NCBI GenBank assembly: GCA_963836775.1 | Contig: CAWIKR010000003.1 | Coordinates: 3,286,001 to 3,350,000, forward strand | DNA: 64,000 bases | Source: DASQPR01 sp963836775 | Lineage (GTDB): Bacteria > Actinomycetota > Actinomycetes > Mycobacteriales > Micromonosporaceae | Direction of reading: 5' to 3' | Shown here: in pieces, positions 34,601 through 42,415 of the stretch | How positions within the stretch are numbered: the stretch's first letter is position 1 | Layout: each line of letters starts with the position of its first letter | Translations under genes and position numbers: made by a program | The notes under the pieces: generated by a model | Told to the model about the DNA's origin: nothing | What the model saw: the letters and a program-made list of their open reading frames with translations, nothing else | Databases searched by the model: none

Positions 34601-36271
34601 GACCCAGGTGCCGCGCAGCACGTGGTTGTTCGTCACGCCGGGCCGATCGAGCTGCGCGATGCTCAAGGTCGGCGTGCTGTCCGCGTTGCCGCCCCAGGCG
34701 AAGGCGCCAGTGTTCGCGAGCGCGCCATCGGTGGTCGTGATCGGGTTGGTGCCCTCGAAGTCCTGCAGGATGTGCAGCGACTGATACACCTGGACCTGGT
34801 CGAACTCGAGCGTGTTGGTCGAGCCGCCGGGCAGGTTAACCGCGTAGCCCCACATCGTCGTCAGCGCGGGCACGGCGTTGTTCGGCGCCCCTGAGGGCTG
34901 GTAGTCCGAGCGCTTCTTGAGGTTGGCGAACCCGATCTGGACCTGCTTCCAGCCCATGACGTCGTCGGTGAAGAAGCCCTGGAAGAGTTCCGCGTGCTCG
35001 CCGTCGGTGCCGCCCGACTTGACCTCGTACTCGATCTTCTGGCCTGAACCCGTGCCCTTGACCCAGAAGCTGAAGCCGTCATACGCGCTCCAGTCCTGCG
35101 CCGCGGCCAGGTCGTGGCTGAAGCCGCCCCAGCCGGAGATCGTGTAGGCAACTCGCAGCGCGTGGTTGCCGGAGGCGGCGCCCGGCCGGTCGTTAGCGGC
35201 GGCCTGGGTCAGTGTCGGGTTGGACGCGGCGTCCGAGCCGAAGGTGAAGATCCCCGGGTTGCCCGTGCTCAGCGGCAACGTGCCCTCGAAGTCGTCGATG
35301 GTGGAGACCGCGCCGTCCGTGGGGATCGGGTTGTTGTTCAGGATGCTGACGGTGGTGGTCGTGCGCGGTCCGATCCCGGTGCCCGACGGCGTCGCGTTGG
35401 CGAGCGAGACGGTGAACGACCTCGTGGGCGCGTTCAGCGGGTTCGGCAGGGCGACCAGGTGGATCGTCTGCGTGGTCTGGCCGGGCGCGAAGGTGAGCGT
35501 TCCGGCGGCCGCGGTGTAGTCGGTCCCAGCGACCGCACTGCCGTCGGCCGTAGCGTAGTCGACCGTGACCGAGCTCGTCGCAGCCATGTTCAGGTTCACC
35601 GGCAGGTCGATCGATGTGCCTTGCTGCAGGCTGGCGCTATCGGCGCTCGTAGTCACGGCTTCCTGGGTGAAATGGCCGATGACCTGGAACTCGTAGATCG
35701 AGTATCCGTACTGCGCGCCGTTGATCGTGGTACGGGCGGTGCCGGTCAGCCGCACGTAGCGGCCCGTGGTCCCGGCCGGCGGAGCCGGGGTCTCGGTGCC
35801 GCCCGCGCCCGCGGTAGTCGCGTAAACCTGGGTCCAGTTCGCGCCGTCGGTGGACACCTCGATGTTGTACGCGGCAGCGAATGCGGCCTCCCAGGCGATG
35901 GAGAAGCCGCTGATCGAGGCGTTGGCGCCGAGGTCGACCTGGACCCACTGCGGGTCGCTCCAAGCGGAGGACCACCGAGTGGTGAGCGAGCCATCGATCA
36001 CGGCGGACGCGGTAGTGCCCGCGCTCTCCACCGACGACGCGGTCGCCTCGGCCCCGAGCGCGATATTCGTGTCCGCGGCCGCAAACGCGGGTAGCGGGGA
36101 CATCACCGTCAGCAGGCCCGCGACAAGCGCAAGCGTCGCCGTAATGGCGGTCACGCGGCGTTTCGGAGGCGTCACGCGGGGCACCGGCGGAGACGGGTAT
36201 GCCGTACGCGAACCGGGTGATCCGGTCGCTGTCTGCGGCCCCGCACCGAGCAAAGAGCGAATCACGGACAT
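31658..36271 (-). CDS. Secreted modular glycoside hydrolase family 3 enzyme
   Basis: The 1537-residue protein begins with a long basic N-region and a hydrophobic signal ending P-L-P-A-F-A-A. Then come an F5/8-type C (CBM32-like) domain, a Calx-beta repeat (V-A-G-T-D-Y-T), two related CBM11-like beta-sandwich domains (D-D-F-E-G-T and Q-D-F-E-G-T starts), a second Calx-beta repeat, and the GH3 catalytic region from about L-P-Y-L-D-K-S. That region contains A-T-A-K-H-F-A-G-D-G-G and the nucleophile Asp about 1100 in F-V-I-S-D-W-Q-G-I. The C-terminal GH3 sandwich is followed by about 120 unassigned residues. It probably releases glucose from beta-glucans outside the cell. TTGGAGGTT precedes the ATG. 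A promoter and a terminator flank it, so it is a single-gene unit. Confidence 0.9.
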   Translation of the reverse strand: MSVIRSLLGAGPQTATGSPGSRTAYPSPPVPRVTPPKRRVTAITATLALVAGLLTVMSPLPAFAAADTNIALGAEATASSVESAGTTASAVIDGSLTTRWSSAWSDPQWVQVDLGANASISGFSIAWEAAFAAAYNIEVSTDGANWTQVYATTAGAGGTETPAPPAGTTGRYVRLTGTARTTINGAQYGYSIYEFQVIGHFTQEAVTTSADSASLQQGTSIDLPVNLNMAATSSVTVDYATADGSAVAGTDYTAAAGTLTFAPGQTTQTIHLVALPNPLNAPTRSFTVSLANATPSGTGIGPRTTTTVSILNNNPIPTDGAVSTIDDFEGTLPLSTGNPGIFTFGSDAASNPTLTQAAANDRPGAASGNHALRVAYTISGWGGFSHDLAAAQDWSAYDGFSFWVKGTGSGQKIEYEVKSGGTDGEHAELFQGFFTDDVMGWKQVQIGFANLKKRSDYQPSGAPNNAVPALTTMWGYAVNLPGGSTNTLEFDQVQVYQSLHILQDFEGTNPITTTDGALANTGAFAWGGNADSTPTLSIAQLDRPGVTNNHVLRGTWVSDTSYGGVSYDLATTAPQDWSPFAGIEFWFYGHNPSNDAVPGSGTTYEFEVKMGGADGEHAELWQTFFTDDWQGWHLIQVPFASLKRRTDFQPSGAPSNTTIDLTTMRGFALTEPSGTSNGEFDVDQFAVYGINTGTLGAHVTTSQAVYAVDNGGTATVGIQLTTDGSKPLDHDVTVAYALGGGTGVAGTDYTDASGTVTFASGSASGTVQAFTVQTLPNNTPSEAKTIPVQLTATGADVTADKPVVVVNAHGLPYLDKSLPIAQRVQDLLSRMTLADKIGQMTQAERGDLTHQSDITTAALGSLLSGGGSTPTPNTAQAWADMVDSFQARAQATRLQIPLIYGEDSVHGDNNLVGATVFPQNIAMGATRDPALAYQEGQIAATETRATGVTWAFSPCVCVARDPRWGRTYESFGEDPALVDQMETVIDGLQGNGDLGANTSVLATAKHFAGDGGTAYGSSTTGSYKIDQGVTTVTQAQLNALFLEPFQEAVQQHGVGTVMPSYSSLQIIGQDSAPIKMHARADMITGVLKQQYGFSGFVISDWQGINQIGPDYETDIKTAVNAGIDMVMVPDQYTNFENDLTDLVNKGLVTQARIDDAVSRILTQKFRLGLFEQPYADRSNASTIGNAAHRAVARRAAAESQVLLKNTNSALPLSSTANIYVAGSNANDLGNQAGGWTVTWQGGSGNTDVGTTIYQGMQADAPDAHFTFSKDASAPMTGSTVGVVVVGETPYAEGVGDIGNGRTADLSAADRAAVDEVCAAMKCVVLVVSGRPMNIAPIQGEASAIVASWLPGTEGEGVADTLFGRTPFTGRLPDTWAKVIDTATSPIVVGSPNYDPLYPYGWGLRTDSEKARVTKVLNDLATHRGLAAIVARAALTALINGPGHWNADGSVRTPAAAFALLSLATPAVSGTDANNAADANLLVSVARDLAQNAIVPGGATAMTATASLTSNAENDLLIGHPTTAIAELQQAWQTAGGH

Positions 36272-36302
36272 GCAACCTCCAAAAGGACGGCGCTTCCGGC
36301 GA

Positions 36303-36362
36303 TGCAAGCGGTTAAGAATGTTTCCCGTGGGGAGTATGTTGCCGCCCGCAACAACCAGTCAA
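36303..36362 (-). promoter_or_regulatory. Promoter and possible LacI-type operator of the GH3 gene
   Basis: Read leftward: TTGACT (36362-36357), 18-nt spacer, CATACT (36338-36333), close to the vegetative consensus. The transcript would have an about 55-nt leader. On the plus strand TGCAAGCGGTTAAG at 36303-36316, just downstream of the start site, matches 10 of 14 positions of the palindrome TGCAAGCGCTTGCA bound by several LacI-family sugar repressors. No such repressor is encoded nearby. The remaining stretch to 36530 holds no gene. Confidence 0.5.
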
Positions 36363-36530
36363 GACATCCGGCTCTATCAATAGCCGGCGCGCGCTTTGGC
36401 CGACGCCGAAGATCAACCGCGTTGTCCGAGGTAGGCGATGGTCGATGGGACAGACCGGCGCCCTTGGCGGCCTCGGTGGTCCTAGGAAATTCCGGTGCAT
36501 CGACGAACTGCGAGCCCCTAGATTCGGGGG

Positions 36531-37478
36531 GTGACTGCGGATGACGACGTGCCCTCTAACCTTTCGCATCTCGGCGCGCCGATCGGGCCGATGATCCGCG
36601 TCCACGGCGGGTTCGCCAACCGGATGTACCGGCTCGACACCGACCAGGGGTCGTTCGCGGTGAAGGAGTTGAACCCGGTCGACCGCCGCTGGACCTACCG
36701 CGTCGAGGACGTGTTCAGGTTCGAGCGGGCCGCCTTCGCTGCCGGCGTTCCGATGCCAGAGCCGATCTCGGCGAGTCACCACATGCTCGTCCACCGGTGG
36801 GTCGAGGGAGAGAAGGTGCCCGAAGCGCCGGTGTCGGCGGCCTACGCGTTCGAGATCGGTGAGATCCTCGCGCGCATCCACGCGCTCGACGTCGAGTGGA
36901 CCCAGGTGTCGATCGAGGACCCGACATCACGGGACTGGCCCGAGCTCGCCGAGCGGGCGGCGGCGACCGGACAGCCGTGGGCCGACGAGCTCGCCTCTCA
37001 CGTCGAGACGTTCCTGGCGATTGCCCACTTCGTCGACACCTGCGAACGGCCCGGCCCTGTCGTGCTGACCCACAGGGACATCCAACCGTGGAACCTGCTC
37101 GCTCGAGACGGTCGGCCGGTGGTGCTCGACTGGGAGCTCTCGGGGATGCTCGACCTGTCCAGTGAGCTCGGCTCGACCGCGCTGAGCCTCGCGAAGGGAC
37201 CTGGCTTCGACGACATCGAGCCCACCATCTTCCGCTCGGTCCTCGACGGCTATGTCGCAGAGGGTGGAGCGCTGCCGCCGTCGGGTCCAAGCTGGTTCGT
37301 GTTCATGATCGGCGGCTGGCTGGGGTTCACGAGGTGGAACATCCTCCGCTGCCTCGCCGGTGTCGAGGCGAGCACCGGCCCTGGCCTCGAGCTGTCGCAC
37401 GAGTCCGTGCAGAACGGTGTGCGCGGCCTCCCCGACATGTTCGGCCGACTTCCGGAGCTCGAGGCGCTGCTCGTGTGA
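36531..37478 (+). CDS. Aminoglycoside phosphotransferase (APH)-family kinase
   Basis: The 315-residue protein has the APH kinase core: a glycine-rich G-G-F-A-N-R-M-Y-R start, the ATP lysine in F-A-V-K-E-L, the catalytic loop V-L-T-H-R-D-I-Q-P-W-N-L-L and the metal Asp in V-V-L-D-W-E-L-S. Family members phosphorylate aminoglycosides, macrolides, choline, homoserine or other small alcohols. The substrate cannot be inferred and a resistance role is not shown. TAGATT lies 6 nt before the GTG, suggesting a leaderless transcript. It is a single gene, different in sequence from the second APH-like protein at 53.9 kb. Confidence 0.82.
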   Translation: MTADDDVPSNLSHLGAPIGPMIRVHGGFANRMYRLDTDQGSFAVKELNPVDRRWTYRVEDVFRFERAAFAAGVPMPEPISASHHMLVHRWVEGEKVPEAPVSAAYAFEIGEILARIHALDVEWTQVSIEDPTSRDWPELAERAAATGQPWADELASHVETFLAIAHFVDTCERPGPVVLTHRDIQPWNLLARDGRPVVLDWELSGMLDLSSELGSTALSLAKGPGFDDIEPTIFRSVLDGYVAEGGALPPSGPSWFVFMIGGWLGFTRWNILRCLAGVEASTGPGLELSHESVQNGVRGLPDMFGRLPELEALLV

Positions 37479-37525
37479 CAGCGATTGGCTTCTGTGGTGG
37501 GTGCGCGGCGTAACGTCTCCCGGAA

Positions 37526-37700
37526 GTGGTGGTCGCCGGCCGGTACCGCGGCGATGATCTGGTCATCGTCGGCCGCACCGTCCCCCGAGCACCGGCCAGT
37601 CGACCGAGCGGGGCGATGCTCCGCCCGCTCGCGCCGGACACTGCGCCTGCTCACGAGCCGGCACCCGAACGACCGACTCCCCAGCCACATCACAGCAGGC
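37526..37700 (+). pseudogene. ATP-dependent DNA ligase C-terminal remnant
   Basis: The frame reads V-V-A-G-R-Y-R-G-D-D-L-V-I-V-G-R-T-V-P and then A-M-L-R-P-L-A-P-D. This matches the OB-fold region of LigC/LigD-type ATP-dependent DNA ligases (GRYRGDxLVIVGRTVPL, later LRPAGPxHPWP). Nothing upstream encodes the adenylation domain, and the end has decayed. About 58 codons of a protein normally over 300 residues long. Confidence 0.6.
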
Positions 37701-37785
37701 TGCTGCAACACCCCGCGGATTAAGGTCCTCGCGGATGTCTCAGTACCCCGGTCGGGCTCGGCGAGTGGGTGCAAAAGTGGAGCTC

Positions 37786-39348
37786 ATGGATCAAACCAGG
37801 CGCGCCCAGGCTCCGTCCGAATCCCGGACGCCGGAATTCACCGGCAACAAGTGGTGGACGCTGGTCGCTGTCTGCCTGGGCACCTTCATGTTGTTGCTCG
37901 ACATCACAGTGATCAATGTGGCGCTGCCGGACATCCAACGGGCGCTCAGCTCGAGCTTCTCGGGTCTCCAGTGGGTCGTCGACGCGTACGCCTTGACCTT
38001 GGCCTCGCTCCTGCTCCCGGCGGGCAGCACCGCGGATCTGTTTGGCCGGCGCATCCTCTACCTGATCGGACTGACGGTATTCACCGTTGCTTCGCTGCTA
38101 TGCGGAGCCGCGACGTCAACGCTGATGCTGCAGCTCTCCCGGGGACTGCAAGGCGTCGGCGGGGCGATCATGTTCTCGGTCTCGCTGGCACTGCTCGCCG
38201 ACGCATTCCGCGGCAAGGACCGAGGAGTTGCCTTCGGCGTCTGGGGTGCCATCACCGGCTTGGCCGTCGCGGTCGGGCCGCTGCTCGGCGGCGCACTCAC
38301 GTCCGGGCTGTCGTGGCGCTGGATCTTCTACATCAACCTGCCGATCGCGATCATCGCGGTCGTCATCACGCTGACCCGAGTCGCCGAATCCCGTCTGCAC
38401 GGCGCTCGCAAGCCGGATATCCCTGGCTTCGTGGTCTTCGCGCTCGCACTGTCCAGCCTCGTCTACGGCCTGATCGAATCAAACCGGCGATCGTTTAGCG
38501 ATGGCCGCGTCATCGGCAGCCTGATCGCCGCCGGCATCCTGCTGATCGTGTTCGTCGTGCTGGAAGCGCGCCTGCCGAATCCCATGTTCGAACTGGCGCT
38601 GTTCCGTTTGCCCACCTTCTCCGGCGCGGCGGTGACTGCCTTCGCACTGAGTGCCTCAGTCTTCTCGATGCTCCTCTACCTCGTGCTGTACCTCCAGGAC
38701 ATCCTCGGTTTCAGCGCCTTCGACACCGGCTTGCGACTGCTGGTCATCTCTGGTGGCATCGTCCTTACGACGCCGATCTCCGGGCGGCTGAGTGCGCACA
38801 TGCCGGTACGCCTCCTGATCGGACCCGGCCTGCTCTTGGTCGGCGTGGGCCTGCTGTTGATGCGGGGTCTCGACGCCGGCTCATCGTGGACTCATCTGAT
38901 TCCCGGCATGATCGTCGCCGGCGCCGGTGTTGGACTGGTCAACCCGCCGCTCGCCTCAACCGCCGTCGGCGTCGTACCGCCGGAGCGTGCCGGTATGGCA
39001 TCCGGTATCAACTCCACCTTCCGCCAGGTCGGCATCGCCACCGGCATCGCCCTGCTCGGCACACTCTTTTCGAACACGGTTCGCAGTGAAGTGATCTCCG
39101 GCTCCGCGCACGTGCCGGCCCTGACCGGTAAGGGTCAGCAGCTGGCGACCGCGGTCCAGTCCGGTGAGTCACAAAGTGCCGCGGCCGCGGCACCCCCGGG
39201 AACCCGGGCGCAGATAAATGAGTTGATCAGTTCGGCATTCACCGCCGGGCTGGACCGCATCCTCTTGGTCGCTGCTTGTATCGCACTGGTGGCATGTGTG
39301 ATTTCATTCACGACCATCCGCAGCAAGGACTTCGCGGCGCGGCGCTAA
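37786..39348 (+). CDS. MFS drug-efflux transporter, DHA2 (14-helix) type
   Basis: The 520-residue protein has about 14 hydrophobic helices. DHA2 signatures include L-L-D-I-T-V-I-N-V-A-L-P-D-I (motif D1) in helix 1, G-S-T-A-D-L-F-G-R-R (motif A) and R-G-L-Q-G-V-G-G-A in helix 4. The antiporter motif C region reads A-V-G-P-L-L-G-G. These proton antiporters of the EmrB/QacA group export hydrophobic drugs or self-made antibiotics. GTGGAG about 4 nt before this ATG supports the start, chosen over an upstream in-frame ATG. No regulator is adjacent. A remnant ligase lies upstream. Confidence 0.9.
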   Translation: MDQTRRAQAPSESRTPEFTGNKWWTLVAVCLGTFMLLLDITVINVALPDIQRALSSSFSGLQWVVDAYALTLASLLLPAGSTADLFGRRILYLIGLTVFTVASLLCGAATSTLMLQLSRGLQGVGGAIMFSVSLALLADAFRGKDRGVAFGVWGAITGLAVAVGPLLGGALTSGLSWRWIFYINLPIAIIAVVITLTRVAESRLHGARKPDIPGFVVFALALSSLVYGLIESNRRSFSDGRVIGSLIAAGILLIVFVVLEARLPNPMFELALFRLPTFSGAAVTAFALSASVFSMLLYLVLYLQDILGFSAFDTGLRLLVISGGIVLTTPISGRLSAHMPVRLLIGPGLLLVGVGLLLMRGLDAGSSWTHLIPGMIVAGAGVGLVNPPLASTAVGVVPPERAGMASGINSTFRQVGIATGIALLGTLFSNTVRSEVISGSAHVPALTGKGQQLATAVQSGESQSAAAAAPPGTRAQINELISSAFTAGLDRILLVAACIALVACVISFTTIRSKDFAARR

Positions 39349-39631
39349 CCGGCAGTTTCGCCGCGGCCGCATGCCGAGCCGCGGCCCGCCGCAGCAGTCG
39401 CCGCTTGCCGCCGCGTCCTTCGGCTGCGGACCGGCCGAAATTGGCCCGATCGGAGGCTCTGCACAGCCGATGGCGGTCTTCTCCAGCTATGCGGTAGTGG
39501 CACCGGAGATCGCTGCCGGGTGAAGCACTTGTGACCTGGCGTCTATGGTGCCGCGGAGTGCTTCGCACCGGTTACTGGCTTCGCAGTCTTCAGGGGCGGC
39601 CGATCGCACGCGACCCATCACCAACGCCCGC

Positions 39632-39656
39632 TTCATGACTTCGACGAAGTCATGAA
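39632..39656. repeat. Perfect 25-nt palindrome
   Basis: TTCATGACTTCG and CGAAGTCATGAA flank a single A, giving 12-bp perfect arms with almost no loop. A hairpin with an about 5-nt loop or a cruciform is possible. Such symmetry suits an operator for a dimeric repressor or a recombination site; as a terminator it would be unusually AT-rich for this genome. It lies about 280 nt after the MFS gene in a stretch (39349-39858) otherwise without genes. Confidence 0.6.
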
Positions 39657-39765
39657 CGTACGTGTGTCAAGGGTGGTCTGGTTCGGTTGACCGGTCCCTC
39701 GGCGCGGGCTCGGCCAGCGAGGGAACATCCAATTCGACTCGAGGCCCAAGCTTGATCAAGACTGA

Positions 39766-39801
39766 CCGCAGCGGCAGCCTGCCTTCGGCTGCCAACTGCG
39801 G
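39766..39801. terminator. GC-rich hairpin
   Basis: Nested complementary pairs CCGCAG/CTGCGG and GGCAGCC/GGCTGCC enclose a 7-nt loop. It might be a terminator or an attenuator in front of the next small gene; direction is unclear. Confidence 0.4.
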
Positions 39802-39858
39802 AGCGTGGCGCCGCAGCCAGAGCGACGCAGAGGCGTCAGGCGCGGCTAAGTTGAGGTT

Positions 39859-40080
39859 ATGGCCAGAATCGTGTTGCGAGTGCGACTGATCGGCGGCGAT
39901 CACATGGACCTTACCTACGAGGATGCGGAAGCCGACGACACCGCGACGATTGAAAAAATGATCAGCACGCTGTCCACCCCCGGCAGCTCCCTCCGCTGCC
40001 GGCATGGCGACCGGCTCGTGGTTTTGTATAGCCGAGGCGTTGCCGCTATCGAAGTCGCACCGCGGGGTGCAGTGGTATAA
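39859..40080 (+). CDS. Small conserved-looking hypothetical protein, 73 residues
   Basis: M-A-R-I-V-L-R-V-R-L-I-G-G-D-H-M-D-L opens a soluble alpha/beta protein with T-I-E-K-M-I-S-T-L and L-V-V-L-Y-S-R-G-V-A-A-I-E-V at the end. Alternating hydrophobic residues suggest a beta-alpha-beta fold. TAAGTT sits 6 nt before the ATG, in line with a leaderless transcript. I recall similar small actinobacterial proteins without a known role. IS3 debris lies just downstream. Confidence 0.6.
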   Translation: MARIVLRVRLIGGDHMDLTYEDAEADDTATIEKMISTLSTPGSSLRCRHGDRLVVLYSRGVAAIEVAPRGAVV

Positions 40081-40185
40081 CGGTCCACCCAACCTCGAGC
40101 GGGACCTCGCCAGTCCTGACGCCTCACTCGGTGCGAGGTGTGCCAAGGATTCTGGACAGTGCCTCTCGGCTGAGAGGATTTGTTT

Positions 40186-40440
40186 ATGCCAGACCATCGC
40201 GGCAAGTTCAGCCCGCAGTTCAAAGCTGAGGCCGCCGTGCAGATCGTGATCGAGACGGGCAAGCCGATCGCCGAGGTCGCTCGTGACCTGCGGGTCCATG
40301 ATGAGACCCTGGGCAACTGGGTCAAACGTGGCGGCGCGAGCACCCCGAGCCGGACCAGCCCGTCTCCCCGGTGGAACCTGCGCGTGTGAAGGAACTCGAG
40401 GACGAGATTCACCGCTTGCGGATGGCCGAGACATGGTGGC
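40186..40440 (+). mobile_element. IS3-family OrfA remnant, frameshifted
   Basis: M-P-D-H-R-G-K-F-S-P-Q-F-K-A-E-A-A-V-Q and I-A-E-V-A-R-D-L-R-V-H-D-E-T-L-G-N-W-V-K form the helix-turn-helix of IS3 OrfA. After a frame change the leucine-zipper region continues K-E-L-E-D-E-I-H-R-L-R-M-A-E. OrfB is absent. The sequence 40441-40591 contains nothing else recognisable. Confidence 0.75.
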
Positions 40441-40591
40441 GTCACCGATCGTATATCGACTGGATACCGGCTAGGGTGATGACGTGGTCCTACGATCACG
40501 CGCCTGCTCTCAGGCCCTGCTAGCGATGCCTTCTGGTTGCTGATCGGCCTCACTGCATGCTCCGCGCACGTTGGCGAATGGAGCTCACCTA

Positions 40592-40717
40592 ATGTCTGAC
40601 AAGTCGCCGCCGAAGTCGTCGTCGAAGAAGAAGCCGAGCAGCACGCTGAAGGAGAAGCGCGCGGCGAAGAAGCTGAAGCACCTGAACGCCCCGGTCATCC
40701 CGCCAACTGGACGCTGA
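40592..40717 (+). CDS. Small lysine-rich protein, 41 residues
   Basis: The short frame (M-S-D-K-S-P-P-K-S-S-S-K-K-K-P, then S-T-L-K-E-K-R-A-A-K-K) belongs to a group of tiny basic proteins that are widespread in actinobacteria (MSxKSPxxxxxKKxxKSLKEKRAAK). Their role is unknown; nucleic-acid binding is only a guess from charge. GGAG lies 8 nt before the ATG. The end I-P-P-T-G-R resembles the family terminus, so it appears complete despite IS debris on both sides. Confidence 0.6.
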   Translation: MSDKSPPKSSSKKKPSSTLKEKRAAKKLKHLNAPVIPPTGR

Positions 40718-40829
40718 ACACTCGTTGCTCGATTGGCCGTCTGTGAGCGATTCCATGCACGGGCGGCCGGTCCATCTCTAGCGGTCGGTGGTAGGAGTGC
40801 GCGGCCTCTTCTGCTCCCACCGCGTGAAC

Positions 40830-40945
40830 CGCTGCACTCACCGGTAGACGGCGAACGCGAACACCTCGACACCCCGCTCGCCCAGAGGTCCTTGACGCCG
40901 CTGATACGAGAGGCCAATCACGCAGCTACCTGCGCACCGTAACGG
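40830..40945 (-). mobile_element. IS6 transposase N-terminal scrap
   Basis: On the minus strand L-G-E-R-G-V-E-V-F-A-F-A-V-Y-R, a stop, then V-Q-R-F-T-R corresponds to LxERGVEVDHVTVYRWVQRFT of IS6 transposases. Heavily mutated: the stop replaces the conserved Trp and frames shift upstream. Confidence 0.6.
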
Positions 40946-41039
40946 GACTGCACTCCGGTTGACTCGCGACCGAACCGGCCAGTCCCGCTCATGCGCGAAT
41001 TGGTATGTGGCGGGGCCCGAAAGCGCCGACCGGTCGGAG

Positions 41040-41657
41040 TCAGGCCGCGGCCTGTCTGCGGCTGGACAGATGAGCGTGCTGGCCGGCTCGGGCGTGTAGG
41101 GCGGCGCGGAGAGCGGGTCCGAAGATCCGCCGTACCTCGGCCGGGGGCAGGGCGGCGATGGGGTGGATCGGGTTCAGGTATCGGGTGAAGATCAGACCGC
41201 CGATCACGCCGACTGCGGCGGTGGCGCGTTCAGTGGCGTCGGGACCGCCGAGAAATTCAGCAATGCGGACGAGTAGCTCACTTTCGAGATAGCCGCGGAA
41301 GGCCTGCATGGTCTCTTCGTCCTGCAATGCCATCCGGCTTTCGGTGGGCGCGGTGGTGTCCCACAGTGTGGTGACGGCGGCGAGGAGCCGGTCGGCGAGG
41401 CCCGCCTGGTCTCCATGCAGGGTCTGGTCGAGGGCTCCGGGCTGCACGCACAGCAGGTTCAGCGACTGGCTGAACAGGCCCTGCTTGGAACCGAAGTGGT
41501 AGCTGATGAGCGCCGAGTCGACGCCGGCAGACACGGCGACCGCGCGGACGGTGGTGCCCTTGTAGCCACGTTCCAGGAAAAGCTCGCGGGCAACCTCGGC
41601 GATGCGTGCCTTGGTATCGGGGTTGCCGCGGGGCCGACCGCGGGTTTTATTCAGCAC
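41040..41657 (-). CDS. TetR-family transcriptional regulator
   Basis: The 205-residue protein has an N-terminal TetR DNA-binding domain (K-A-R-I-A-E-V-A-R-E-L-F-L-E-R-G-Y-K-G-T-T-V-R-A-V-A, then S-A-L-I-S-Y-H-F-G-S-K-Q-G-L-F) preceded by a basic T-R-G-R-P-R-G arm, and a helical ligand domain with P-x-E-x-R-x-I-F-G-P near the end. It is divergent from an NAD(P)-binding protein gene with 65 nt between them, so it probably represses that gene. CAATAT ends 6 nt before this GTG, suggesting a leaderless transcript. Confidence 0.88.
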   Translation of the reverse strand: MLNKTRGRPRGNPDTKARIAEVARELFLERGYKGTTVRAVAVSAGVDSALISYHFGSKQGLFSQSLNLLCVQPGALDQTLHGDQAGLADRLLAAVTTLWDTTAPTESRMALQDEETMQAFRGYLESELLVRIAEFLGGPDATERATAAVGVIGGLIFTRYLNPIHPIAALPPAEVRRIFGPALRAALHARAGQHAHLSSRRQAAA

Positions 41658-41722
41658 GGTTGAATATTGCCCTCCTCGCAGGGCACCGTCAACATCACCA
41701 ACCCACGCAACGAGGAGCGAAC

Positions 41723-42415
41723 ATGCGCACAGTCGTCTTCGGCGCGGCCGGTCCCACCGGCCGCCAGCTCACCGAGCAGGCCCTGGCCGCCGGGTATGAG
41801 GTCACCGCCGTCACCCGCCGTCCAGGCAGCATTCACCCCCGCGCGGGCTTGACCGTGGTCATCGCCGATGTCAGCGACGCGGACGCCGTCGACGGTGCCG
41901 TCGCGGGCAGCGACGCCGTGCTGTCCAGTCTGGGTGTTCCGCTTTCCCCGAAGCCGATCACCGTTTACTCACAGGGCAACGCGAACATCATGGCCGCCAT
42001 GCACCGTCGTGGAGTGAAGCGGCTGATCACGGTCAGCTCTAGCGTCATGGATCCCACATGGCGACCGACCGGCGAGTTCTTCTTCAACAACATCATGGAT
42101 CCGCTGTTCAACCGAAAGCTGGGCCGCACAGCACACGAGGACATGCGCCGCATGGAGACCCTTATCCGCGACAGCGATCTGGACTGGACGATCGCCCGGC
42201 CGGCCGGGCTGTTCGACCACCCAGCGGTCACCCGCTTTCAGGTCACGGAGAACGTGGCGGACGGGCTGTTCACGGCACGGGCCGACCTCGCCGCCAGCAT
42301 GGTGGCACAGCTGACCGACGACCGGTTCGTCCACAAGGCGTTCGCGGTCATCACCGCCGAGGTCAGACCAAGCATCGCGCGCCTGATCTGGCGTGAAGTA
42401 ATCGGGAAGAAATGA
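41723..42415 (+). CDS. NAD(P)-binding (NmrA/SDR-like) oxidoreductase
   Basis: The 230-residue protein begins M-R-T-V-V-F-G-A-A-G-P-T-G-R-Q-L, an atypical-SDR Rossmann GxxGxxG, then V-T-R-R-P-G-S, V-V-I-A-D-V-S-D and LITVSSSVMD, ending I-W-R-E-V-I-G. This fits the NAD(P)H-binding family of BLVRB/NmrA-like flavin or quinone reductases and redox sensors. GAGGAG about 5 nt before the ATG supports the start. The divergent TetR regulator probably controls it. The 42416-42783 stretch after it contains no recognisable gene. Confidence 0.85.
   Translation: MRTVVFGAAGPTGRQLTEQALAAGYEVTAVTRRPGSIHPRAGLTVVIADVSDADAVDGAVAGSDAVLSSLGVPLSPKPITVYSQGNANIMAAMHRRGVKRLITVSSSVMDPTWRPTGEFFFNNIMDPLFNRKLGRTAHEDMRRMETLIRDSDLDWTIARPAGLFDHPAVTRFQVTENVADGLFTARADLAASMVAQLTDDRFVHKAFAVITAEVRPSIARLIWREVIGKK

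Noticed and set aside
33116..34894. 592-codon plus-strand frame inside the GH3 gene
   Set aside because: Val/Gly/Arg-rich reverse-complement shadow of a high-GC coding region.
39667..40434. 255-codon minus-strand frame
   Set aside because: It covers the small plus-strand gene and the IS3 OrfA remnant and has no recognisable motif; treated as a shadow.
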